Assembly: GCA_015056255.1 (NCBI GenBank)
Contig: SVGP01000003.1
Span: 91,393 to 155,392 of the forward strand
Direction: 5' to 3'
DNA length: 64,000 nt
DNA from: Clostridiales bacterium
GTDB lineage: Bacteria; Bacillota; Clostridia; Christensenellales; Aristaeellaceae
Positions 47,429 to 55,773 of this stretch are shown piece after piece. Each line of letters starts with the position of its first letter. The stretch's first letter is position 1. A model generated the notes under the pieces. The model worked only from the letters and a program-made list of their open reading frames with translations, searched no databases and was not told where the DNA came from. A program made the translations under genes and the position numbers.

Positions 47429-48701
47429 AATCATTTATGGCGCGCCCCAAATGAACGCCGGACGCGGAGTTCAGGACACAAGCAAGTACGAGGCAATCGT
47501 AAAGGACATCATCAAAGACGTTTATGAAAACGGCGACGCCGCTCTTTTGAAATACGCACGAAAATTCGACTGCGAAAGCCTTGAAAGCCTAAAGGTTACG
47601 CAGACTGAAATCGATGAAGCAGTCGCTTCCATGGACGAAGGCTTTATGGCCATTTTAAAGGAAGCCAGGGAAAACATCGAAACTTATCATAAAAACCAGA
47701 AGCGCGAAGGCTTCAATATGGAGCTTTCAGACGGCGTAAAGATGGGCCAGGTCATTCTGCCCCTTGAAAGCGTCGGAGCCTACGTGCCGGGCGGAACGGC
47801 TGCGTATCCGTCCAGCGTGTTTATGAACCTGATTCCCGCCAAAATCGCGGGTGTAAAGCGCATCGTTCTGACCACCCCCGCGGGCAAGGACGGAAAAATT
47901 CCCGCCCCCCTGCTCGCGGCGGCCAGTCTTTGCGGCGTAAACGAAATCTATAAAACCGGCGGTGCGCAGGCCGTTGCCGCGCTTGCCTTCGGTACGGACA
48001 CCATCCCGCGCGTAGACAAGGTGGTCGGCCCCGGAAACATCTATGTCACGCTTGCCAAAAAGCAGCTGTTCGGCACCATCGGTGTGGATATGACCGCAGG
48101 CCCCAGCGAAATCCTGATTCTCGCAGACGAAAAATCCAATCCCGCGTTCGTCGCGGCAGATCTTCTGTCTCAGGCCGAACACGACAAGCTTGCAAGCGCG
48201 ATTTTGGTTACAAATTCGGAAGCGCTCGCAAAAAACGTAAATATGGAGCTTGAAAAGCAGCTTTCAACCCTTCCGAGAAATGAAATTGCCACGGCCAGCA
48301 TTCTTTCAAACGGCTGCGCCTACATCGTAAAGGACATGGACGAGGCCGTAGAGGCCGCCAACCTGTGCGCGCCCGAGCACCTTGAAATCTGCGTGGACGA
48401 GCCGTTCCAATATCTATCCAAAATCCGCGCAGCCGGCAGCATTTTCCTCGGCCGCTACACGCCCGAACCCCTTGCCGACTACATGGCCGGCCCCAACCAC
48501 GTTTTGCCGACCGGCGGAAGCGCGAGGTTTTTCTCCCCCCTGTCCGTGGACGATTTTGTGAAAAAGTCCTCCTACCTTTATTACACCGAGGACGCGACCA
48601 AGGCGATCGCAAGCAAGGTCGCCGCGTTTGCAAGAAGCGAAGGCCTTGAGGCGCACGCCAGAAGCGCGCTCATCCGCGCCGGGGAGGATTTTTCAAAATG
48701 A
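47421..48701 (+). CDS. hisD: Histidinol dehydrogenase
   Basis: HisD oxidises histidinol to histidine in the last two steps, with NAD and zinc. The 426 residues include VGAYVPGGTAAYPSSV, VDKVVGPGNIYVTLAK, VDMTAGPSEILILAD, the metal region LLSQAEHD and PTGGSARFFSPLSVDDFVKK. All expected family segments are present. It overlaps hisG by eight bases and hisC by four, so translation is coupled. Confidence 0.97.
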   Translation: MLKIIYGAPQMNAGRGVQDTSKYEAIVKDIIKDVYENGDAALLKYARKFDCESLESLKVTQTEIDEAVASMDEGFMAILKEARENIETYHKNQKREGFNMELSDGVKMGQVILPLESVGAYVPGGTAAYPSSVFMNLIPAKIAGVKRIVLTTPAGKDGKIPAPLLAAASLCGVNEIYKTGGAQAVAALAFGTDTIPRVDKVVGPGNIYVTLAKKQLFGTIGVDMTAGPSEILILADEKSNPAFVAADLLSQAEHDKLASAILVTNSEALAKNVNMELEKQLSTLPRNEIATASILSNGCAYIVKDMDEAVEAANLCAPEHLEICVDEPFQYLSKIRAAGSIFLGRYTPEPLADYMAGPNHVLPTGGSARFFSPLSVDDFVKKSSYLYYTEDATKAIASKVAAFARSEGLEAHARSALIRAGEDFSK

Positions 48702-49747
48702 GCCGGTTTTTAAATTCCACCCTTGCCCGCTTAACCCCCTACACCCCCGGCGAGCAGCCGCAGGGCGGCGGGTTTGTGAAATTAAACACCAATGAATCGC
48801 CGTTTCCCCCGTCCGAGGGCGTTTTAAACGCGATTTCCCGCGCAGAAGTCGAAAAGCTGAACCTCTATTCCGATCCGACCCTGAATCCTGTCGTGAGCGC
48901 GCTTGCCAAAAGGTTTGGCGTTGAAAATAAAAACGTCTACGCCGGAAACGGCAGCGACGAGGTTTTAGCCATCGCCATGTATGCCTTCGGCGAAAAGGGC
49001 TTTTCTTACCCCGACATCACCTACGGATTTTATTCCGTCATCGCAGACTTCTTCGGAATCGACTGCGTTCGCCCGAAGCTCAAAAGTGATTTCACCATCG
49101 ACATTTCCGATTATATGGGCAACGACCGCGCCGTCATCATCGCCAATCCCAACGCCCCCACCGGCATCTTCCTCCCGCTTTCGGAGATTGAAAAAATCCT
49201 GATTGCGAATCCCGATCAGGTGGTCATCGTGGACGAGGCATATGTGGAATTCGGCGGTGAAAGCGCAAGCGTACTTCTTGACAAATACGAAAACCTCCTC
49301 GTCGTCGGAACCTTCTCGAAGGCATGGAACCTCGCGGGCGCAAGGCTCGGCTATGCCGTCGGAAATGAAGCGCTGATCGCCGATCTCAATCGCCTTCGCT
49401 GCAGCTTCCACCCCTACAACATCAACCGCCTCACCCTCCTTTCAGGCCAAAAGGCAGTCGAGGACGAGGAATACTATATCGGATGCAGGCAGAAAATTAT
49501 CGCCACCCGCGCGCGCGTTCAGGCTGAGCTTGAATCCTTGGGCTTTACGCTTACGCCCTCCAAGGCCAATTTCATCTTTGCCCGTCCCCCGAAGGGCGAC
49601 GCGGAAAGGATTTATAAGGCTTTATACGAAAAAAAGGTGCTCGTCCGCTATTTCCCGAGCGGGCGCACGAAGGAATATCTGCGCATCAGCATCGGAAGCG
49701 ATGCACAGATGGACAAATTCTTGGATGCTGTTAAGAGCATCCTGTAA
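48698..49747 (+). CDS. hisC: Histidinol-phosphate aminotransferase
   Basis: HisC transfers an amino group from glutamate to imidazole-acetol phosphate, using pyridoxal phosphate. In 349 residues it has VKLNTNESPFPPS, the cofactor segment AGNGSDEVLAIAM, the substrate loop NPNAPTGIFLP, the Asp in VIVDEAYVEFGG and the cofactor Lys in GTFSKAWNLAGARLGYA. It overlaps hisD by four bases and is followed by hisB after 15 bases. Confidence 0.97.
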   Translation: MSRFLNSTLARLTPYTPGEQPQGGGFVKLNTNESPFPPSEGVLNAISRAEVEKLNLYSDPTLNPVVSALAKRFGVENKNVYAGNGSDEVLAIAMYAFGEKGFSYPDITYGFYSVIADFFGIDCVRPKLKSDFTIDISDYMGNDRAVIIANPNAPTGIFLPLSEIEKILIANPDQVVIVDEAYVEFGGESASVLLDKYENLLVVGTFSKAWNLAGARLGYAVGNEALIADLNRLRCSFHPYNINRLTLLSGQKAVEDEEYYIGCRQKIIATRARVQAELESLGFTLTPSKANFIFARPPKGDAERIYKALYEKKVLVRYFPSGRTKEYLRISIGSDAQMDKFLDAVKSIL

Positions 49748-49762
49748 GGAAGTGAATCATCC

Positions 49763-50353
49763 GTGCGAGAAGCAAGCGTTAAACGCAAAACCACGGAAAC
49801 CGATATTAAACTATATATCAATCTGGACGGAACCGGCAAAAGCGAAATCGACACCGGCTGCGGCTTTTTAAACCATATGCTAACCCTCTTTTCCGCGCAT
49901 TCAAGGTTCGATCTGATCGTAAAGTGCGTTGGCGATATGGACGTTGACGCGCACCACACGGCGGAAGACGTCGCCATCGCCTTAGGTCAGTGCATCAAGG
50001 AAGCGGCGGGCGACGGGCGCGGCATTCAAAGATACGGAAACATCATCCTGCCGATGGATGATGCGCTCATTCTCTGCGCCACCGATTTTGGCGCAAGAGC
50101 CTACCTTAATTACGAAATCGACGGTCTTAAGGAAAAGGTTGGCGATTTTGACACGGAATTGGGCGAGGAATTCATGCGGGCATTCTGCATGAACGCCAGA
50201 ATCACCATGCATCTTAAAAAGCTTACAGGCTACAACTCCCACCACATTTTGGAGGGCGCGTTCAAAGCGGCCGCGAGATCGCTTCGCATGTCGCTCAAAA
50301 TCGACGAAGAAACCAAAAACGAAATGCCCAGCACCAAGGGGATCTTATCATGA
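49763..50353 (+). CDS. hisB: Imidazoleglycerol-phosphate dehydratase
   Basis: HisB removes water from imidazole-glycerol phosphate. This is the monofunctional 196-residue enzyme without a phosphatase domain. The metal-binding His motifs are DAHHTAEDVAIALGQ and NSHHILEGAFKA, with CGFLNHMLTLFSAHSRFDL between. Start GTG 49763 follows AAGGAAG at a rather long distance. No in-frame ATG fits the family N-terminus. The end overlaps hisH by four bases. Confidence 0.96.
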   Translation: MREASVKRKTTETDIKLYINLDGTGKSEIDTGCGFLNHMLTLFSAHSRFDLIVKCVGDMDVDAHHTAEDVAIALGQCIKEAAGDGRGIQRYGNIILPMDDALILCATDFGARAYLNYEIDGLKEKVGDFDTELGEEFMRAFCMNARITMHLKKLTGYNSHHILEGAFKAAARSLRMSLKIDEETKNEMPSTKGILS

Positions 50354-50970
50354 TAGCAATTGTGGATTACGGCGCGGGAAATCTTCATTCGATTTCGGGC
50401 GCAGTCAAAACGCTGACGGATGACGTAATCATCACCAGCGAAAAGGACGTTCTTTTATCAGCCTCCGGCATCATTCTCCCCGGCGTAGGCGCATTCGGGG
50501 ACGCAATTGAAAAGCTTCGTGATACCGGACTTTCCGAAGTGATCATCGAGCGCGTTCAATCAGGCATACCGCTTTTGGGCGTGTGCCTCGGCATGCAGCT
50601 TTTATTTGAAAAAAGCTTTGAATACGGTTGTCACGAGGGGCTCGGGCTTTTAAAAGGCGAGATCGCGCCCATGGCGGACGACCTTACCCAGAAGGTCAAG
50701 GTGCCCCACATGGGCTGGAACGCGCTTGAAATTCAAAAGGAATGCCCGCTCACCAAATATATTCAAAACGGCGACTATGTCTATTACGTCCACTCCTTCT
50801 ATGCCAAGGGCCTCGATTCCCTGAACGCGGGAAGCGAATACGGAAATCTGTTTGTGCCCGGCATGGTTTCAAGGGACAATGTGTTCGGCTGCCAGTTCCA
50901 CCCGGAAAAAAGCGGCGGCGTGGGCCTTAACATCCTAAGGGCATTTTTGGAGGTAACAGAACATGCTTAA
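50350..50970 (+). CDS. hisH: Imidazole glycerol phosphate synthase glutaminase subunit
   Basis: HisH frees ammonia from glutamine and channels it to HisF. The class I glutaminase triad is visible: Cys in GVCLGMQLLFE, and His and Glu in CQFHPEKSG. The N-terminus is MIAIVDYGAGNLHSI. The length of 206 residues is typical. It overlaps hisB by four bases and hisA by eight. Confidence 0.97.
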   Translation: MIAIVDYGAGNLHSISGAVKTLTDDVIITSEKDVLLSASGIILPGVGAFGDAIEKLRDTGLSEVIIERVQSGIPLLGVCLGMQLLFEKSFEYGCHEGLGLLKGEIAPMADDLTQKVKVPHMGWNALEIQKECPLTKYIQNGDYVYYVHSFYAKGLDSLNAGSEYGNLFVPGMVSRDNVFGCQFHPEKSGGVGLNILRAFLEVTEHA

Positions 50971-51691
50971 GCTTTTTCCCGCAGTAGACGTTCTGGGCGG
51001 AAAAGCCGTTCGGCTTTATCAGGGCGACTACAATAAGGAAACCGTCTATGCCAACCGCCCGCTGGACGCAGCCAAGCGCTTTTTTGACGAAGGCGGCGAA
51101 TTTCTGCACGCGGTAGATCTGGACGGCGCAAAGGCCGGAAAGATCGTAAACGACAAGGAAATTATAGAAATGATTCGGTTTTCCGGCATGAAAACAGAGG
51201 TCGGCGGCGGCATCCGAACGGAAGACGACATCAAAAAATATCTGGACGCAGGCGCGTTTCGCGTCATCCTCGGAACCGCAGCGCTTGAAAACATCGATTT
51301 TCTTTCCAAAATGGCGCAAAAGTACAACGAAAAAATCTGCGTCGGCGTGGACGCAAAAAACAGCTTTGTCGCAACGCGCGGCTGGCTGGATGTAAGTAAT
51401 GTCGACGCATTTGAGTTTTTAAAGGCCGTGCGCGATCTCGGCGTAAAGGGCGTGATCTACACGGACATCTCCAAAGACGGCGCCATGCAGGGCACGAATA
51501 TGGAGGCATACAAGCGGCTGAAAACCATCGAAGGGCTCAACATCGTGGCCTCCGGCGGCATTTCCTCATACGATGAAATTCTGAAGCTCAACGAAATGGG
51601 CGTTTACGGCGCAATCCTCGGAAAAGCGCTGTACACCGGCGCGCTCAGTTTAAAAAAGGCGCTTTCTGCGCTTACGGAGGGCGTATGTTAG
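50963..51691 (+). CDS. hisA: ProFAR isomerase
   Basis: HisA isomerises ProFAR to PRFAR in a half-barrel-duplicated TIM barrel. In 242 residues it shows the first catalytic Asp region (LFPAVDVLGGKAVRLYQG), VGGGIRTEDDIKKYLDAGA, the second Asp in YTDISKDGAMQGTN and ASGGISSYDEI. It overlaps hisH and hisF by eight and seven bases. Confidence 0.96.
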   Translation: MLKLFPAVDVLGGKAVRLYQGDYNKETVYANRPLDAAKRFFDEGGEFLHAVDLDGAKAGKIVNDKEIIEMIRFSGMKTEVGGGIRTEDDIKKYLDAGAFRVILGTAALENIDFLSKMAQKYNEKICVGVDAKNSFVATRGWLDVSNVDAFEFLKAVRDLGVKGVIYTDISKDGAMQGTNMEAYKRLKTIEGLNIVASGGISSYDEILKLNEMGVYGAILGKALYTGALSLKKALSALTEGVC

Positions 51692-52452
51692 CAAAAAGAA
51701 TCATTCCCTGCCTCGATGTGAGAAGCGGACGCGTGGTAAAGGGCGTAAATTTTGAGGGCTTAAGAGACATTGACGATCCCGTCACCCTCGCGGAATACTA
51801 TAACGCCGCAGGCGCGGACGAGCTTGTGTTTTACGACATCACCGCATCCGCCGAGCACAGGGGCCTTTTTACAGACGTTATGAAGCGCGTGGCCGAAAAG
51901 GTGTTCATTCCCCTGACCGTGGGCGGCGGGATATCAAGCCTGAATGACTTTGACCGCGTGCTCAAAAACGGCGCGGACAAGGTAAGCGTCAATTCCTCCG
52001 CCATCAAAAATCCCTCGCTCATCAGAGAAGCCGCCCGCCACTACGGCGATCAGTGCGTGGTTCTGTCGATGGACGTTAAAAGGGTAAACGGCGTTTTCAA
52101 GGTATTCGGCCGAGGCGGACGCGATCAGACGGACATAAACGCCGTCGAATGGGCGCAAAAAGGCCAGGAATTGGGCGCGGGTGAAATCGTATTAAACAGC
52201 ATGGACGCAGACGGCGTAAGAGGCGGATTTGACATTGAAATGCTGAACGCCATCTGCGAGAAGGTCACCATCCCCGTCGTGGCAAGCGGCGGCGCGGGCA
52301 ATATAGAGCATTTTATCGACCTATTCCGCCTCGCTCCCGGCGCAGACGCGGGCCTTGCCGCCAGCATTTTCCACTCCAAAGAGGTTTCCATTTGCGATCT
52401 GAAAGAACAGCTGCACGCAGCGGGCGTTCCCGTAAGGAGGATACAAAAATGA
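51685..52452 (+). CDS. hisF: Imidazole glycerol phosphate synthase cyclase subunit
   Basis: HisF, with HisH, makes imidazole-glycerol phosphate and AICAR. The 255 residues include IIPCLDVRSGRVVKGVNF (Asp of catalysis), VGGGISSLNDFDRVLKNGADKVSVNS, the second Asp in NSMDADGVRGGFD, and ASGGAGNIEHF. It is homologous to HisA just upstream, as in all his operons. It overlaps hisIE by four bases. Confidence 0.97.
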   Translation: MLAKRIIPCLDVRSGRVVKGVNFEGLRDIDDPVTLAEYYNAAGADELVFYDITASAEHRGLFTDVMKRVAEKVFIPLTVGGGISSLNDFDRVLKNGADKVSVNSSAIKNPSLIREAARHYGDQCVVLSMDVKRVNGVFKVFGRGGRDQTDINAVEWAQKGQELGAGEIVLNSMDADGVRGGFDIEMLNAICEKVTIPVVASGGAGNIEHFIDLFRLAPGADAGLAASIFHSKEVSICDLKEQLHAAGVPVRRIQK

Positions 52453-53096
52453 TCGATTTATCCACCCTCAAATTTGACAATAACGGCCTGATTCCCGCCG
52501 TGTGCCAGGACCGCCAGACGGGTGAAATTCTGATGCTCGGCTACATGAACGAAGAAAGCCTCAAAATCACGCTCGAAAAAAAGCTTGCCTGCTTCTTCTC
52601 CCGTTCCCGCCAGAAACTCTGGCTGAAGGGTGAAACCAGCGGAAATTACCTTCACGTGGATTCCATCACCGCCGACTGCGATCAGGACGCGCTCGTATTA
52701 AAGGTCGATCCCGACGGCCCCGCCTGCCACACCGGCGCAACCAGCTGCTTTTTTAATTCCATCCTCGAGCCCGAAAAAGGCGACGACGAATTCTCCATGG
52801 ACGGCCTTTACGAGCTGCTCCTTTCCCGAAAAGAGCTCCTCCCCGAAGGCTCCTACACCACCTACCTTTTCCAGAAGGGCCTCGACAAAATCCTCAAAAA
52901 AGTAGGCGAAGAAACTACAGAGGTCATCGTGGGCGCCAAAAACAGCCGCGAGGAAACCGTATACGAAATCGCCGACCTCGCTTACCACGTCATGGTTTTA
53001 ATGGTGGAAATGGGCATCACTCCCTCCGACATCCGCGAGGAATTAAAAGGAAGGCACGTCATCGACAAAAAGGTCAAGCAGGAAAAGATGAAATGA
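52449..53096 (+). CDS. hisIE: Bifunctional phosphoribosyl-AMP cyclohydrolase / phosphoribosyl-ATP pyrophosphatase
   Basis: The second and third steps of the pathway are carried by one 215-residue protein. The HisI part (about residues 1-110) has MLGYMNEESLKITL, FFSRSRQKLWLKGETSGN and the zinc-binding Cys in DADCDQD-type (here TADCDQDAL) and PACHTGATSCF. The HisE part (about 120-215) has KVGEETTEVIVGAKN and EIADLAYHVMVLMVE. ATG 52449 overlaps hisF and is preferred over the longer frame. It is the last gene. The histidinol-phosphatase must be encoded elsewhere. Confidence 0.97.
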   Translation: MIDLSTLKFDNNGLIPAVCQDRQTGEILMLGYMNEESLKITLEKKLACFFSRSRQKLWLKGETSGNYLHVDSITADCDQDALVLKVDPDGPACHTGATSCFFNSILEPEKGDDEFSMDGLYELLLSRKELLPEGSYTTYLFQKGLDKILKKVGEETTEVIVGAKNSREETVYEIADLAYHVMVLMVEMGITPSDIREELKGRHVIDKKVKQEKMK

Positions 53097-53101
53097 TCCT
53101 T

Positions 53102-53137
53102 AAAGCGCGGGCGAGAACATGATTCGCCCGCGCTTTT
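53102..53137 (+). terminator. Terminator of the his operon
   Basis: A perfect 13-base stem (AAAGCGCGGGCGA / TCGCCCGCGCTTT) with a nine-base loop and a final T run, five bases after hisIE. Confidence 0.85.
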
Positions 53138-53222
53138 ATCATCCCATCGGAATCGCATTGCACGAAACATCCGCCCGATTCAAATACAAGCGTTAAATGA
53201 TTGTTATTTTTGTAGGATTACG

Positions 53223-53270
53223 ATGAAACATGGACATACATCGAAAATAATCCCAGAAAATGGATGTTAA
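53223..53270 (+). other. Micro-ORF, possible precursor peptide (weak)
   Basis: ATG 53223 opens a 15-codon frame encoding MKHGHTSKIIPENGC, with TAGGA eight bases upstream. It is the only short frame with a start and a plausible ribosome site between the his terminator and the PqqD-like gene. It is far too short to be convincing. I list it only because the downstream pair needs a peptide substrate. Confidence 0.12.
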
Positions 53271-53311
53271 CCAGATAAATTCCCGTGCTAACCACGTCAT
53301 CCCTTTAACCC

Positions 53312-53336
53312 TGTAGGGGACGGGTTTCCCGTCCCG
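53312..53336 (+). repeat. Single GTAGGGG hairpin ahead of the PqqD-like gene
   Basis: The copy is identical over 25 bases to the right arm at 7142-7166 (TGTAGGGG foot, ACGGGTTTCCCGT stem). It is a lone forward copy, 67 bases before the start codon. Confidence 0.8.
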
Positions 53337-53402
53337 ATATCCACGCATTAAAAACAGTAAATAAAGAAAATATCCCCCCACACAAAAGGAGACGCACCCA
53401 AA

Positions 53403-53672
53403 ATGCTGAAAACCAAACCCGGCTTTTCGATCCGTCAGGTGCTCGACGCCTATATCATCATGGGCACGGGCAAGGAAGCCTATCGCCCCAACTGCATCAT
53501 GAGCCTGAACGAATCCGGCGCATTTTTGTGGAATCTCATTTCCGAAGGCATTGAGGAAAAAGACCTCGCGCCCAGCCTTGTAAACGAATACGGCGTCGAT
53601 TCCGCAACCGCTGAAAACGACGTTTCCCGCTTCCTTCAGCTGCTGCGCGAAAAGGAACTGATAAACGAATGA
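53403..53672 (+). CDS. PqqD-like peptide recognition protein (RRE fold)
   Basis: An 89-residue protein with the PqqD pattern: a short beta hairpin (GFSIRQVLDAYIIMGTG), then NCIMSLNESGAFLWNLISEG, then a three-helix end (LAPSLVNEYGVDSATAENDVSRFLQLLREKELI). In peptide natural product pathways such proteins bind the leader of the precursor and hand it to the radical SAM enzyme. An AAAAGGAG site lies upstream. The ATG of the radical SAM gene overlaps its stop, so the two are translated together. Confidence 0.82.
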   Translation: MLKTKPGFSIRQVLDAYIIMGTGKEAYRPNCIMSLNESGAFLWNLISEGIEEKDLAPSLVNEYGVDSATAENDVSRFLQLLREKELINE

Positions 53673-54892
53673 TTGAAAAAGTCTGGAATACCGATAAACT
53701 GCGCGATCGGCTTCAAATGAAAGCCATCCAATCGCGCCGCCCGCTAAGCTGCACCATTGAGCTCACCTATCGCTGCAATTTCAACTGCAAAATGTGCTAT
53801 GTCCGCATGAACGATTCGAAGGCCGCTCCCTACGGTCGCATGAAAACGGTCGATGAATGGCTGGACATGGCAAGGCAGATGAAGGATGCCGGCGTTCTCT
53901 ACTTAACCCTCACCGGCGGCGAATGCACCATCTATCCCGGCTTTGAACGCCTGTATGAAGAACTCTCAAAAATGGGCTTTCGCATCAGCATTATGTCAAA
54001 CGCCGGCGCGTATACGCCCGCCATCCGAAATCTTTGCGAAAAATACCCGCCCTACGGCGCAGCCGTTACCCTCTACGGCGGCTCCAACGAAACCTACGAA
54101 GCCGTAACGGGCGACCCCAGGGGTCTTGATAAAACCCTTGAAAACATCCGCTTTTTCAAATCCATCGGCGTTCCCGTGTCGCTCAATTTCACCATGATTC
54201 AGGAAAACGTCCGGGATTATCCAAAAATTGGAAAGATCTGCGCCGAGCTCAGCATCCCCTATACCCTGATTACCGACATCACCGGCCACCAGAAAGACCC
54301 CGCGTTTTCAAACGCGCTCGTAAGCCGCTTAACCCCCGCTCAGCGCGCCTGCGTGGCCTGCCATAAGCCCGAGGAAGTCGAAATCGCCCTCGAAAACGCA
54401 AAGGCGCTCGAAAAAGAGCTGGCAAATTTCGTTCTTCCGAAAGCAGCGGTTTGCCCATCTGCATCCGCTGCAGCCAACCCCGTAGGGGACGGGTCTCCCG
54501 TCCCGCAAACAACCCCCGAATCTCCGAACTCCGCCCCGGAAATGAACGCCTGCATCGGCTCCTATTCCGGCTGCGCCATCTTCTGGAATGGCGAAATGCA
54601 AACCTGCATCTCCATGAACGGCATGGAAAACGTAAATCCCTTCGAAATCGGCTTTGAAAACGCGTGGCAGGAAATTCAGAAAAACCACGCCCAAACCTTC
54701 AAAATGCCCCCGGCCTGTCAGGCATGCGAATTAAAAAGCGAGTGCAACCACAATTGCTCCGCCCGCAGATTCGAAGGCATGGGCTCCACCCAAACCCCCG
54801 ACCCCTACACCTGCCAATACACATACCTTTTAAAGCTGTACCGCGAAAAGCAAAATAACCCCGAAATCCCCCAAGCCCCATCCTGTTCATAA
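53669..54892 (+). CDS. Radical SAM/SPASM peptide-modifying enzyme
   Basis: A 407-residue protein. The radical SAM cluster motif is CNFNCKMCY (about residues 36-44), with LTLTGGECTIYPGF as the SAM-binding GGE region. The C-terminal SPASM domain has a Cys ladder: CIGSYSGCAIF, QTCISMNG, CQACELKSECNHNC and a last Cys in YTCQY. SPASM enzymes joined to a PqqD partner modify ribosomal peptides, for example by thioether or C-C bonds. Residues about 270-280 (VGDGSPVPQ) come from a GTAGGGG repeat lying in frame between the two domains. No precursor gene is certain nearby. Confidence 0.88.
   Translation: MIEKVWNTDKLRDRLQMKAIQSRRPLSCTIELTYRCNFNCKMCYVRMNDSKAAPYGRMKTVDEWLDMARQMKDAGVLYLTLTGGECTIYPGFERLYEELSKMGFRISIMSNAGAYTPAIRNLCEKYPPYGAAVTLYGGSNETYEAVTGDPRGLDKTLENIRFFKSIGVPVSLNFTMIQENVRDYPKIGKICAELSIPYTLITDITGHQKDPAFSNALVSRLTPAQRACVACHKPEEVEIALENAKALEKELANFVLPKAAVCPSASAAANPVGDGSPVPQTTPESPNSAPEMNACIGSYSGCAIFWNGEMQTCISMNGMENVNPFEIGFENAWQEIQKNHAQTFKMPPACQACELKSECNHNCSARRFEGMGSTQTPDPYTCQYTYLLKLYREKQNNPEIPQAPSCS
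54481..54505 (+). repeat. GTAGGGG hairpin inside the radical SAM coding sequence
   Basis: Foot CGTAGGGG and stem ACGGGTCTCCCGT. Only two bases differ from the intergenic copy at 53312-53336, and one differs from the copy at 54930-54954. It is read in frame and encodes Val-Gly-Asp-Gly-Ser-Pro-Val-Pro. Confidence 0.85.
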
Positions 54893-54929
54893 TCCGCCGT
54901 TCTCTATCCCAAAAACCCCCGATCCAACC

Positions 54930-54954
54930 CGTAGGAGACGGGTCTCCCGTCCCG
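54930..54954 (+). repeat. GTAGGAG hairpin just after the radical SAM gene
   Basis: The same stem (ACGGGTCTCCCGT) as the copy within the gene, with one base changed in the foot. It is 37 bases after the stop codon and may also help end transcription. Confidence 0.75.
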
Positions 54955-55046
54955 CAACCCCGCATCAATTACCACAAAAATTCCTATCATACAATAATCT
55001 TTTTCGAAATAACCACAACATCCCATCCCAATACTGCATATATCCC

Positions 55047-55650
55047 GTAGGGAACGATCCTGTGCCGTTCCATTTTCATCTTCGGTTCTTCGCCGTTTCG
55101 TTTCGGAATGACACAAGGTCATTCCCTACGGATTCCGATGTCGCCGATGTTTTCAAAACCATTGCCGCATATACCGTAGGGAACGGTCCTGTGCCGTTCC
55201 ATTTTCATCTTCGCTTCTTCGCCGTTTCGTTTCGGAATGACATAAGGTCATTCCCTACAGAATCCGATATCGCCGATGTTTTCAAAACCATTGCCGCATT
55301 TATCCCGTAGGGAACGGTCCTGTGCCGTTCCATTTTCATCTTTGGTTCTTCGCCGTTTCGTTTCGGAATGACACAAGGTCATTCCCTACAGATTCCGATG
55401 TCGCCGATGTTTTCAAAACCAGTGCCGCATATATCCTGTAGGGAACGGTCCTGTGCCGTTCTATTTTCATCTTTGGTTCTTCGCCGTTTCATTCCGGAAT
55501 GACACAAGGTCATTCCCCACGGATTCCAATGTCGCCGATGTTTTCAAAACCATTGCCGCATATACCGTAGGGAACGGTCCTGTGCCGTTCCATTTTCATC
55601 TTCGGTTCTTCGCCGTTTCGTTTCGGAATGACACAAGGTCATTCCCTACG
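55047..55650. repeat. Five-unit tandem array of a two-hairpin GTAGGGAA element
   Basis: Units start at 55047, 55176, 55307, 55438 and 55567, a period of 129-131 bases. Each unit has a GTAGGGAACGG...CCGTTCC hairpin, a spacer of about 33 bases, and a GGAATGAC...GTCATTCCCTAC hairpin. The unit is therefore bounded by GTAGGGAA and its reverse complement. About 46 bases of linker (GATTCCGATGTCGCCGATG...) join the units. The array fills most of the 881-base gap, in which I see no gene. Confidence 0.9.
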
Positions 55651-55726
55651 GGTCCTCCGTATGGCCTTGCACGTAATAACTTTTCTTCCATCTTTAAAAC
55701 CCTGCCGTGTCCGCTGCTTTTCCATC

Positions 55727-55760
55727 AAAAAAAGGCTGCTCCGATTGGAGCAGCCTTTTT
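55727..55760 (-). terminator. Terminator of the 726-residue repeat-protein gene
   Basis: GGCTGCTCC and GGAGCAGCC with a four-base loop, flanked by an A tract and a T tract. It is 13 bases beyond the stop codon and symmetric. Confidence 0.85.
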
Positions 55761-55773
55761 CCTCAAACTGTTA

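Noticed and set aside
55047..55650. CRISPR-like regular repeats
   Set aside because: The units are about 130 bases, the linkers are conserved rather than unique, and each unit is a hairpin pair. No cas gene is present.
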